Assembly: GCA_950295325.1 (NCBI GenBank)
Contig: OX485809.1
Location: forward strand, 29,340,144 to 29,404,143
Direction: 5' to 3'
Origin: Polytrichum commune
Lineage: Eukaryota > Streptophyta > Polytrichopsida > Polytrichales > Polytrichaceae
Length of the DNA stretch: 64,000 bases
The notes beneath the pieces are model-generated. The model saw only the letters and a program-made list of their open reading frames with translations. It did not search any database and was not told the DNA's origin. Shown here in pieces: positions 16,298 to 27,299 of this stretch. Each line of letters begins with the position of its first letter. Positions within the stretch are counted from its first letter, which is position 1. The translations under genes and the position numbers were made by a program.

Positions 16298-18475
16298 CTG
16301 CGTTCCTCAAGCTTATTTCTATGCTCCTCCAAGCTTTTCTTTTGAGTTGCAATGTCCTGAATAAACAAGCATTGAATTGAAAACCTTGAGAACAGTCACT
16401 CACCCCTCAGCCATATTTTATGTACATATAGTAAAGATGTCCCGCTTAAATATTTAATGTGTCAATATTCTGAAAACTTCTGCCTAACTTTGAATGATCA
16501 GCTGTTCTTTGAGGAATAAACCCAATTTGGTTGCCAGAGAATGCAATATGCCTTATCCCATGAACTTATTGATATCCAACAAGTTTCAAAAAGGTCTCAA
16601 ACATATCCAGAATGGTCAGTAAAGAAAGACAATAAGTTTGTCCTAATTGGATGGATAGGAATTAGTGAATCCCCTACTGCAACACATAGATTAAGAAGTC
16701 TCCCCTATTTTTGCATTTATGACTGATAAAGAGGAGCAGGTAGCAGAATAAGGAGGATAAAAATAATGGCTTTCTGAGATCCACAACAACCTTGTCACTT
16801 GAGGGGGTGCCAATGCCGTACAGAACCTGTTCACCCTTCTGGAAGCGAGATGCAAGTTCATTGACCTGACAAAATACCAAACATTAGCACACTGAGCCTC
16901 TGAACTTGTTTGCTTGATTTTAATGCCAGAGCAATATTCACACTATGAAAGTGAGAGAAGAGAAGGATTTTACCAAATCATCAACTTGCTGGTCGCGTGC
17001 TCCTCGCTCTACTGCATCTGCTAGTGCCTCAATAAGCTTTTGTGAATCAAGAAATCAATGCTGTTTCACAACAATAAGTGTATGATAGAACCTTGTCATA
17101 GTAAGTTTGCTGTATTTCACATCATGAACTGTGGCCATTTCCTCAACCTCTTCATGACCTTCACAATGACAACCACTTACAACTATCACAGTTCCTTTCC
17201 CAAGCTGAGGTATTGAAGACCAGGGAAATGTCAACTTTAAACCCTGGGGGTTAATAGAGACACTCAAGAGGTCTGATAGGTTAACTCCTGAACGCTTTTA
17301 GCAGTTTCATACTAACTGTGTATTTCCCCTTTATACTGGATGATAAGAAATCTTCATCAAATTCTTATTAAGTCACTTTGAGTGAGTATCACGAAGTGTA
17401 ACCTTCCAAGACAACAAGCTATCACTATCTACCAAAAAATCAGACCGCAATGTGTTATCACGTTTGTACAATTTCCAACATACTGTACATATGAGATGGC
17501 CAGATTGGGCTCCAAAAGCGTTTAGAGGTTAAGGTCCACTGACAAAATTAACAATGTCAGTGGATGCAGCAGGCAGGATCGATGATATCCACAAAATAGA
17601 AATAGGTTACTGCCACCACACAACAGTAATTATAGTATTGTTAAGACACTCTCTCTATTCCAGCTTCAAGAATACAATTTGAAGAACCAAGGTCCTTGAG
17701 TCACACATGCATGAATGCTGAGCACAGTGAAATGGCAAGCTCTCACTAGTCGAAACCTCATTGTTGCCTATATTCTTCAGACAAAAAGCCTTCTTTCCAT
17801 CTACCAAGATTCCATTAAAGAGGTGCATCCCTACTAGAATGATTTCAAGGTTATCTGGACTACCTAAAAATAATTCCATTTGCAATGGAGCCAAAATAGG
17901 CTACTTAAGAATGGTATGGTGATTAAGATGATGAGAAAAGAATGCAAACAAGATCTACCATATGTAGCTTAGTATATGCAACACAGTAAGGTTTTTGGAC
18001 ATCGTGAAGAACTGTTTGACATAGGAGGGAAAAAGGTCCATAAGTACATGTATGAATGCCAAGCATAGTGATGGCAAGCTTTTATTAGTCGGCTCCTCAT
18101 TGTTGCCTATATTCTTCGGACACAAAGCCTTCTTCCATCTACCAAGATGCAATTGACAAAGGTGCGCCTCAGTAAAATCATTCTTAGGTTATCGGAATTA
18201 ACTAAGAGTATTTCCATTTGCATTGGAGCCGAAATGCTTCTTAAGTATGGTATGGTGGCTAAATTGATTAGAAAATAACGCAAACAATATCTACTATATG
18301 TAACTTAGTATACACAACGCAGTAAGGTTTTCAAACATTGGAAGAACTGTGCTGATACAACTTAGAAGAAGGGGGAAAAGGATACAGGGAGGACATGGAA
18401 ATGGTAAGGCAGGGTCTGGGCCTGCTGATGTTGCCACCCGGAATCAGTTTGGCTGCGAGCTTGCGACCACGACAT
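16298..18475 (-). CDS. MED9: Mediator complex subunit 9 (MED9), last exon not located
   Basis: Minus-strand exons: 18386-18475 (MSWSQARS..., Gln-containing, ending YHFHVLP), 16974-17036, about 16785-16865 and 16298-16356. Splicing in frame gives VLP-LIEALADAVERGARDQQ, then VNELASRFQKGEQVLYGIG and then DIATQKKSLEEHRNKLEERR. This is the MED9 core: a conserved helix with a (D/E)xGxRDQ motif followed by an amphipathic coiled coil. MED9 is a small subunit of the middle module of Mediator, linking transcription factors to RNA polymerase II in the nucleus. The donor of exon 3 is ambiguous between positions 16791 and 16785. The last exon (after ..ERR) was not found, so the CDS is incomplete at its 3' end. 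The N terminus is far shorter than the long poly-Gln N termini of seed-plant MED9. Confidence 0.75.
17691..18362. repeat. Tandem duplication, period about 344 bp, in MED9 intron 1
   Basis: Two adjacent diverged copies, 17691-18034 and 18035-18362. Shared landmarks include CTCATTGTTGCCTATATTCT, GCCTTCTTTCCATCTACCAAG (with one indel), TTCCATTTGCA and GTAAGGTTTT. Copies differ by substitutions and small indels. No coding signal. Confidence 0.85.
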
Positions 18476-18584
18476 CCTTGCTTCTGTAATTACTCCACGT
18501 TCGCCTAACGTAAGTAATTCCCTGCAGCACACAACAATAACTGCACTATCATAAGTTCCCACGCCGACAGAACGGGGCAACTAA

Positions 18585-19396
18585 AGATCTACAGAGATAT
18601 GGAGCAATAGGATTTCAAGACCTAATAGGTGGTCGATTGAGTGGATGTAATAATTTTTGCAAACCACGCCTAAGACTCTGATGAGCAGCAGAGATGACTG
18701 AGACATCAGAAGAGTTTCCGATCAATTCACAGCCAACATCACAAGTTCCACCTGCGTCGACCTCATGTCTCTGTGGACTCAAGCAAAATTAGTTGTTTGT
18801 GCGAGAACTTTGTATAGCCTTATTCTTCTCTTCATCACTTTAGTAACCTGACATTTTGTGGCAAGATGTAATAGACATTGCAAGGATGGGCACATACACT
18901 TATTGGATAATAAGCGGCCGTGCCTAACCTAAGGTTATCTATTTCATTGTTCACGGCCAGTGTAGGAGGTTAAACCCTCGTAAATCATAAAGATCTATAG
19001 AGATATGGAGCAATAGGTCTCAAATACCTAATAGCGGGTAGAATAATTAGATGTATTGATTCCTGCAAACCACGCCTAAGACGACGATGAGGAACAGAGA
19101 GATAACTGAGACATCCCAAGAGTTTCGGATCTATTCACACTCAACAAAGTGCTGACATCCGATAACTGCTTCGGTCTGATGTCTCTGAAAACTCAGGCAA
19201 AGTTTGTTGTTTGTATGAAAACCTCGTATAGCTTTCTCTTTCTGTACAAAACTTTTAGAAACCTAACATTTTGTGGCAAGATGTAATCGAAATTGCAAGG
19301 ATGGGCACGGACAATTATTGGGTAATGAGTGCCCGTGCGTAACCTAATGTAAATTATTCCATCATTCACGGCTAGTGTAGGACGTTTAAACTCCCG
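18585..19396. repeat. Tandem duplication, period about 406 bp, upstream of MED9
   Basis: Two adjacent copies, 18585-18990 and 18991-19396. Shared landmarks: GAGATATGGAGCAATAGG, GCAAACCACGCCTAAGAC, CATTTTGTGGCAAGATGTAA and ATTGCAAGGATGGGCAC. If MED9 is transcribed from just left of it, this duplication lies in the MED9 promoter or 5' flank. No coding signal recognised. Confidence 0.87.
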
Positions 19397-19963
19397 TAAT
19401 CAGCTTGTGGCAATACAGTTTAGATGACGAAAGCCCTAATGAGAAGCTAACCCACTTCTCTATGTCCACAGGTGAAATAGAATCAGGCAGAGTGAAAAAG
19501 GGTTTGCGATGATCCCTAAATTGAGCTCCTTCTTTTCTTCCCAGAGTTCAAATCGGCATCGGGGGTAGAAGGATCTACCCCTTTGCATGATCGAACTCAT
19601 ATACACTCAGAGGAAATGCTTCACGTGCAATTCGCAGTATTTCAATTTACAAGTAATGCGGTGCACTCATACCCTCGCGTTCAAAGCAGCTAGAGCTGAT
19701 GATGCTGATTTCGCTCTCCTACTCAACAGCAATTCGACGTTGCCTTGAAGGATCTTCCCAGTGGCGTGTCCCCCGTTGGCTGAGTTTGAAGAAAGGAACC
19801 CAAAAATCTTCAACCTGCGGGAATTGAAGTGACGTTAAGTTAGAAATGTCCAAGGAATCGAGTGAACAGTGTGCCCTCTGCGCACGTGACACGAAAACAT
19901 GAACACCAAGTCACCTTTTCCAATTGTAACTGCGAAGGAAATTGCATAATATTATTCAGCTGA
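19397..19963. other. Spacer without recognised gene
   Basis: Moderately GC-rich relative to its surroundings, which is compatible with promoter or 5' UTR sequence of a divergently placed transcript, but no exon with a recognisable product was found. Confidence 0.3.
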
Positions 19964-20448
19964 GGGCCACTTCACACACGAGCCAAGAGCCGTGACCATG
20001 AAATTGTGAGAGCCCAAAGGAAAGTGTGAAAGGATGTCCCACGACACCTCCAAAATCATGTAGTGGGGTCACAGACCCTCAAGTGTCGTGTGACCGGGCC
20101 CTCAACCAAATGCTATTTCAATGTATTTCTATTGATGTAGGTCTTCACACATGATTAAATAGAATAAATCAACGGTTGTGAGCGTTTGGAGTGCCATGGT
20201 CTCCCAACCTTCTATTAGGTTTACCTCCAAGAGGTGGTTTTTGAAAATAATCTAGGTGGCCATGAAACATGATCTATTTTATGCCATATAGGAATCCATG
20301 TAGACTTTACATCCATCTTGCATCCACATACTCAGTTGGTCCCTCAAGCGTAGTGTGAAGCGAACTTGGACTGGCTCCGACTTTTCCACGAATGAGAGTG
20401 AGTGAAGTGTAATGGTCACGGGTCTCGGTCTCATGTGTGAAGTGGCCC
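19964..20448. mobile_element. PIF/Harbinger-type MITE
   Basis: 485 bp with terminal inverted repeats starting GGGCCACTTCACACA (left) and ending TGTGTGAAGTGGCCC (right); imperfect pairing extends for about 35 bp. It is flanked by TGA on both sides (19961-19963 and 20449-20451), the 3-bp duplication expected for PIF/Harbinger. Open frames inside are not meaningful. Related termini recur at 20527 and 42466. Confidence 0.88.
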
Positions 20449-20739
20449 TGAGTGACCAAGTTGAGTGGGGCCAAGAATATGTCATGTCAGGTGTTAGAAT
20501 TATAGTTTACGGATGCTTGTCAGTAAGGACCATTTCACACACGAGCCAAGGCCCATGACCATGGAATGGTGAGAGCCCTCGACTATCATCCAAAGGTCGT
20601 ACCATGGGTGTTGGGAAAGACATTTTGTGTAGTGAGGGGCCCTCAAACATAGTATGAAGTGAGATTGGACCATCTTGAGGGACCATTGCATATTTTATTG
20701 GTGGAAAAGAGGAGTAGCCCTGCCTCACAAGTTACATAT

Positions 20740-21640
20740 CTTCATTCTCTTTCTTTTTGAGTTTTACATTGGTGAGGAAGGAAAGGAAAGCATGTTGGAT
20801 CATCTTGGGAGAAGAGGGAGGATTCTTGTTGCATTGGCTTTATATTGGTGTGTGCACATAATTGTGCAACATGTGCTTGATATGCATTTAGTGGCACTCA
20901 AGGGAGAATGGAAAACAACCTTGATTATGAACATATGCTTTGAGAGTATGAAGATGAGCGATCATAATATGTAGGCATTTGAGACAAATATAGGGTTTAC
21001 CGATAGGTTATAATTGGGATCCTTCATGAAAAATGTTCAAGTAATAAACTCGTGTATATCATAATATTTTTAAGTTTCTTTGTGAAAGATTAGGTCCATA
21101 TTTATAGAGGAAGAATACACATATGAGAGAGGCAATTTCATTTGAAAGTAGAGTTGCAATGTCAATACAAAGGCTTGGGACTAGAAATAGCTTGTGTAAT
21201 GTAGGAGAGGTATATGGGGTGGTTGAAAGTACAATTTTAGGAGAAAAAAATGAGAAAATTTTGTAGATTGATGAGTGTTCATTTCCAACGGATTTTTGTG
21301 CAATTTTTAAGTTCAGTTTGGTTTAGGGTTTTAGCACAAAAACTTGAGGTCCTTCATGGGATTTCTCATATTATAGGAGCAATAGATAAATCTCACATTC
21401 CAATTATTGCACTTGTAATTAGAGGAGAAGATTGTTATTATCAAAAGTCATTTCATTTGTATTTATTATAAGGTATAATTGATACAAAATTTATATTTTG
21501 AATTATTAATTTGTATAGACGGGAAGTATGTACGATTGGATATTGTTTCAACTAACAAAAGTTGGAATAAATTGCATTAAAAATAAATTCTCACTTCATA
21601 AGTTGATCAAAGATTGTGCATATCCAGTATGCCCATAAAT
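20740..21640 (+). pseudogene. Harbinger transposase (DDE_4-type) remnant
   Basis: Several frames carry pieces of a Harbinger-type transposase. The clearest is near 21358-21470, GISHIIGAIDKSHIPI followed by a tyrosine-rich segment (EDCYYQKSFHLYLL). This matches the family layout around the first catalytic aspartate (GAIDGSHIP...YYNRKGFHS). Stops and frameshifts interrupt it repeatedly, for example right after LYLL. No functional protein can be made. Elements of this family normally also encode a Myb-like partner protein; none was recognised. Confidence 0.7.
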
Positions 21641-23165
21641 TTACAACCCATTCAAAGGATGTGTAGAGGGTTTAGAAGGTTATAAAGTAAATTGAAATTT
21701 TCTTCAAAGTTCTATTCGCATGTGTGTGGAAATTGCTTTCATAATTGTTTAAAAAAATGAAGCATTCTTATGAGAAAGGCCGATGTACAATTACGAGATA
21801 TGGATGGTACATTTGCTACATGTATTTTGCTATACAATATGTGTATAATCAACAAGGATAAAGTTGATACAATATATATTGAAGAAGTAAAGAGAGAATT
21901 GGAAAAATATAAATAAAGAATAAGTTATTGAGAGAAGGATAAGAAATGAGGTTTGAAATAACAACTATAAGTGAAGTAAAACATATAATTAGTACATAAA
22001 ATAATGCACGAAGAATAGAGGAGGTTAACAAAGATATTATTATAATTTTTTCATAGAAGAAAATCAAAATAAAAATCTATTATTGGTATCTACAAACATT
22101 GATTCATGTCACATACAACCACTAAAATTTAGAATAGAGTACTATTGGGTTAAATACAATATGTCCTGAATTCTATGAACTTGATGAAAAAAACTTGGTC
22201 CAAAGCACCTCTAAGGTATAGGACCATAACCAAAAGGTATAAAGTTCTATGCACCCATTGCTAATTTTTCAATGGGCGGCAGGGGGGCAATGCCTCTTCA
22301 AAGGCCCAATTGACCCAATGTCAATATGATTTTGTTCATTTTTAACATCAAATTTTCAATCAAACTATGTCATATCTTGTTTTCTTGTTGATTTTGTATA
22401 TTCTTCTTCCATCTTACTGTGAATGGCTATGAGGGTTTCAATCTCATGATCTCATCATTTAATAAAGGCCTCGTCTTCACCTTCCAAATCTCCCAACTCA
22501 ATTTCATCAATTTTCTCTTTTTTCGTTGGTGCTTTTTTCAATTTCAAAACTAATCCCATATTATTATTATTATTATTATTAGCATGACATCCTTTTTCTT
22601 GGTAGTCTCCGTTTCTTCTCCTCTAATGATCGCACCTCTACCACCTTCGACATTTTGCATGATTTATAATTAAAAATAGTTGAAATTTCTATCTCCTAAT
22701 GAGGGTCCGTGCAACCCAAATTGTAGTTGACTCCATGACATCCAAGGAGAATTTTGGCTACATTGTTGGGTTTTGGAACCACTTCCATCTTGCGAAAAAC
22801 CTCTCATTGACAAAATAATAATAATAAATCAATCAATCAATCGAAAAGATTTCAATCAAAAAGTTTATCTACGACAATTACACTTACTAGCAAGCTTCAA
22901 ACACTTGGAGTTGTGGGATGTTGAGAGAGAGGACCTTCTGCCTCTTTCTAACTAATCTATCCTGGAAAAATTTAAAATAAGTTTAGCTGCCATTGCCAGT
23001 TGTTTCACTACCATGGTCTACCATAATTTGCATATGGCTTTCTTCTTGGAGGTGGGCTTGATGCAATTCCGACAAACCATGCACCTTTATTCACAACTTG
23101 CCATGTTGGATTCCATGTAGACTTTTCATCCACAGACCTTTATTGGGGGGCCTTTAGGCCTTCAC

Positions 23166-23574
23166 CACGGGGAGGTCACTTCATTGTCAAGTTGACACCA
23201 CGTGCGGACAAAGTTTGCTACCCCTATATTACATGCCATATATAATTTTAAAATTTATGATATTTTTTCTACATATACATATACATTGATAGTATATTTT
23301 TTATATATTTTTGAAATTTTTAGTCATTTTTATTTTTTTTGTAATTTTTTTAGTTCAATTCTGTGTCATTCTAGTTAGAAACGGTATGTTTTATGAAAAA
23401 AACAAATCATCAAATTTAGTTACCACTTTTAACTATGTCATAGGTATTGTGTATATCTACTCATGAAAAAAATTTGATAAAAATTTGACCCATTTTGGTG
23501 CTGCAACTTACCAAAAGAAGATTTTTTTTGGTCGCACGTGGTGTTCAACTTGACAATGGAGTGACCTCCCCGTG
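23166..23574. mobile_element. hAT-type MITE nested in the Harbinger element
   Basis: 409 bp with long terminal inverted repeats of about 45 bp: left end CACGGGGAGGTCACTTCATT, right end GTGACCTCCCCGTG. It is flanked by an exact 8-bp duplication GCCTTCAC (23158-23165 and 23575-23582). A CACGG/CAGGG-like start and 8-bp duplication are hAT features. A Mutator-like element is the alternative, since the flanking direct repeat can be read as 9-10 bp. No coding capacity. Confidence 0.83.
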
Positions 23575-24039
23575 GCCTTCACCTCCTAGTATGAAGTGAA
23601 TGTGGATGGAACGATGAATGAGAGCGAGTGAAACCCCTGTGCTCGGTGAGGACGCTCGATGCTGCCAAGACTCGGAAGAGTTTGGTGTAAACAGATGATC
23701 CGGTGACAAGAAGAGCACTACAGATCCACATTAAAAATGGATCTAGACATGGGTGTCTGGACTTAGCTCCTCCTACACAGCATTGCGGAGTCCGAAATTT
23801 TGAAAGCTGCTGGCGGCCCGCACTAGGAGAAGCACATTTTTCATTTGGATCTGTAACGCTCGGACCACAGCCGCATCATCTGTCGCCCAAACTCCAAGAT
23901 CTGAAGAGCATCAGAAGCACCTCCTCACCGAGCAAGTTCTCCCCAAAACCCTAAACGCACTGCCTGCACCAACGCCGAAGCTAATCACACCACCAACTCA
24001 CATGCATACTTTCCAACTCCACACCCACAACAGCCGAAG

Positions 24040-24780
24040 CCGCTACCGAAGGAGAACACCGAAGATCACCCAAGCAGAGCTGCCGAAGAAGCCGTAGAAG
24101 GGAACTGCTGACGTAACCAACGAAGGGGAATTGCCGAAGTAGACACTGAAGAGGAGCTATCGGCGAAGCCACCGAAGGGGTGTTGTCGAAATATACACCG
24201 AAGGAGAGCCGCCGAAGTAGCCACCGTAAGGGAATTGCCGAAGTAGCTGCCCAAGGAAAGTTACTGGAGCAACTCCAAACGGAGACATCGAATCACAGAA
24301 GACTGCCTCACTGAGACCAAAAGAGCACATATCTAGGTAGAGATACTAAAAGTGTGGAATTCCGGAGAAAACAGACCTAGATACCGTGGATTGAGAGAAA
24401 CCTGCCGAAACCTGCCGAAAGCAAATAGAAAGTCAGGTATATTTACGAACAGTGAGAAGATCTGCTAGAAGCTAGCGACTTTTGAGAAACAAAGCAGATC
24501 TACGAATAGTACAGAGGAGAACGATCTGCCGAAACTAGGTACTTGTGTGAAAGTGTGATTAGAAGAGCGAGAGGATATCTGCCGAAACAATGGACCTTTG
24601 AGGAATTTAGTTAAGAGTGACAAACGGACCTGCCGAAAGCAAGTGCTTTTGAGGAAACTAACTAGGATTGTGAGTAGGTCTGATAAAGGCAAGGACCGCT
24701 GAGAAACAAGTTAGATCTATGGAGAGAACATTGGTAAGAGATTTGCCAGAAAGCAAAATACTTCCGAGAACCAATCGGAC
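24040..24780. repeat. Degenerate GCCGAAG-rich repeats in the LINE leader
   Basis: The 24.04-24.26 kb part is built of short degenerate units containing CCGAAG followed by TAGC or GGGA (for example GCCGAAGTAGCCACCG). From about 24.4 to 24.78 kb, longer units of roughly 60-70 bp recur, each with a CTGCCGAAA core followed by a CTTTTGAGGAA-like string. Such repeats in a 5' leader resemble promoter monomers of some LINEs; this is inference. Confidence 0.6.
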
Positions 24781-25429
24781 CTGCGAAGAATGAAGGAGAC
24801 CAGCACAGATCTCCGAAGATCACCCCCAACAGCTTTAGAACAACTGCTGCAGCTTCCTAACTTCGCCAGTCTGTGAAGAGGCACTGCGGCTAACTCATGA
24901 ATCAAGAGCTGGTTTACTCTCGTGGCCTGCTGCTTCTTCCACTGGGGGGCCTGCACAAATACCCGCGTTGCAAGCAAATGCTGGCGAAGTACGAATGTAT
25001 GTATCGTTTCAGCTGATTGGTGGTATGAGCTGCACTTCGTCCAGCAGCTTTAGAACAACTGCTGGAGCTTCCTAACTTCGCCTACTGCCCTCTTCGAGAA
25101 CATCACAACCAGGAGCAGGGACGGAGTCAGCGCGCCCGGGAGGCAGGCGGAGGAGTGGCGAAGGGTGGCGAAGAGACTAAGGAAAAGTGTCCACTTGGCC
25201 CACTGCGAGGAGCTGCCAAAGCTGTGGAGTTGATAAATTTCGAGAAAGAAGTTGTTGTCACAACCCCCGAAGCCACAAAGAACACAGACCGAGGTGCTGC
25301 TGGAGGCTGCGAGAGAAATCCGATCCGCCAGAAGGTGCTGCAGCTTGATTACCGACCAGCAGCTAGAGAAGAAGAAAAGTTGCGACAGAAGAACCCTAGT
25401 TGCGCCGCTCAACACACCCAATTCTCAAC

Positions 25430-27187
25430 ATGGCTTCACCCTCCACATATCGAGGCGGCTCAAGCAACAAGGACAACATGGAGGTAGACACACCCACATA
25501 AAACCTCATGCGGCTCTTAGCGGACAAAACAAAGGAGAATCAAGTTGCTAAAGAACCAGGCATCAAGAGGTCCCGGGAGAAGGCAACACCGAACAAGTCT
25601 CTACACCAAACCCCACAACGACACCCACAAGCCACACAGGTAAATTCTATTTTCCCGGAACGAAGGTTCCGTCAAAATTTTTGGTATGGTTTCACTAACA
25701 TGGAAAAATTGGCTATGGAAGAGGGGTTGGAAGAGCTCTTCGATGGTGAATCCATCGAAGATAGGGTACTTAGGGGTGTACCAAGGAAGGAAGCGGAAGA
25801 AATGGAGGGGGTAGCAATATCCTTCCCAAGGATACCCCAAATCTATTACCCAGGTAAGAGAGAGGATGGTGTCTTTGGACAACACCTCAACCTAACACAA
25901 ATCCCATATGATATCCCAATCGATCCCAATACATGTCTCTCTTTGGATTTCCATGTTGCTATTGAATTTCAATTACCCAACACCCCTCTCCTCCATAACC
26001 ATGTGAAAGAACTAGTAAGGAAAAGACTTGAATTGATGCAAATACCACTTGGCACTAACCTTATCGAGCCCATATCTATCATGTGCATGAGTGTTAAGAG
26101 AGGTGGGGAGAAAGGAGTTTGGGCGGGAATTGCCAAACTCCACCTTCTCCACCCCGAAATTGATGGGGTGGCCTTGTTGAAAGGACTTAGACCATTCATT
26201 CTACAATTGGACCCCAAATCAACCCAATGTACTCTTGGAAAGGTATGTAAGACTTACCACTCCATAGCTAGGAACAACAACCTTTCAATCAAAATCACTA
26301 GCGAAACTTTGATTGATGTCTCTTCACACATGCTCTTCAAAGATGTTTTAGAGAATAGCTTTAGGAGAGGTTATGAATTTGAGATTGTAGAGGTGCAAAA
26401 GGGCACTTCCAACAACCATGCTTACATTGTTGCACCAACCCCCTCACAAGCCAAGAAAATTCAAGATCTCCAAGTTGCAACACATCATGAAATTTTGGAA
26501 GGACAAGTGAAGAAAGGGTCTTCTCTCACCTTAGAGCAAAAACAAAGGAAAGAAGCTCTAACTCTCACCTTTTACAACCTTCCCATCTTGATGAGCATTG
26601 ATGACACATCTCTTGAAATTTGTAAGATAATTAGAACCAAGAATGTTGTCTCCATTTGGTTCCATAAGCAACATGGAATTAGACACAATGGTAGTGCAAA
26701 TGTTGAATGCCTCAACCCCTTTGTATACAAAAAATTTGTAGGAAAAGAGGAAAAAATTGGTGTCTATCATGTGGAAATCACTCCACACCGTAGAAGTCTT
26801 GATGGTATTAACAAACCCTCCAAAGATTTGTTGGTCAAGTTTGGATTTGAAGATACTAACACTTGCTTGGTGAACACCATTGAAGCAATCCAAAACCAAA
26901 ACCAAGGGGAGAAGAATGCCACCAAAAGCGAAGTTTTTACCATCATGAAGGAGGCCATTGAAGAAGACAACAAGATACTCAAGCTTGAACTACACGAAGA
27001 GATGAAGGTCTTGAAGGATGACATAGTCAAAGAGGCCCACAACTATGTAGATGACATTAACGAAAAATTGAAGAAGCAAATGTTGGACATCCAAAGCACA
27101 TTAACCATGGCACTTACCGGGATGCAACAAATTACTGGGTTGGTAAACCCAAATCTTATGATTAAAGACCTGCCAAATGTGGATTGA
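25430..27187 (+). pseudogene. Putative retrotransposon ORF1 (RNA-binding-like, coiled-coil end), premature stop near start
   Basis: An open frame of 559 codons starts at ATG 25508. In the same frame, 26 codons upstream, an ATG at 25430 (MASPSTYRGGSSNKD...) reads into it except for one TAA at 25499-25501, so the original start was probably 25430. Two RRM-like segments are suggested: roughly residues 140-240 (LSLDFHVAIEFQL...) and 345-430 (LTFYNLPILMSIDD... GSANVECLNPFVYKKFVG). The last 110 residues are charged and coiled-coil-like. This layout suits LINE ORF1 proteins, which bind the element RNA in ribonucleoprotein particles. No family was positively recognised. G content is normal here, unlike the DNA after 27.2 kb. 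Translation could still restart at 25508. Confidence 0.55.
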
Positions 27188-27299
27188 CCACAAATCGCCG
27201 GGTAAAACAAAAGTATTTACTTCAATACTATCTTAGATACATACACATATGTAGACATAGTATTAAACATAGTATTACACATAGTATTATATATACTAT

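Larger units (their letters stand above)
20527..23637 (+). mobile_element. Degenerate PIF/Harbinger element with transposase remains
   Basis: The left end GGACCATTTCACACACGAGCC follows TAA and matches the terminus of the neighbouring MITE. Decayed transposase sequence follows, and at 23.1-23.64 kb there is sequence homologous to the right half of that MITE (TTCCATGTAGACTT, then ATGAAGTGAATGTGGATGG and GAATGAGAGYGAGTGAA). The right terminus is missing, apparently cut by the LINE insertion at about 23638. A hAT MITE is inserted at 23166-23574. An ATT trinucleotide repeat lies near 22560. It is probably a once-autonomous relative of the MITE at 19964. Confidence 0.7.

Noticed and set aside
23981..25421. 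Several minus-strand open frames rich in Ser/Leu/Phe
   Set aside because: Arise from the GCCGAAG-type repeats of the LINE leader. No domain or start signal.
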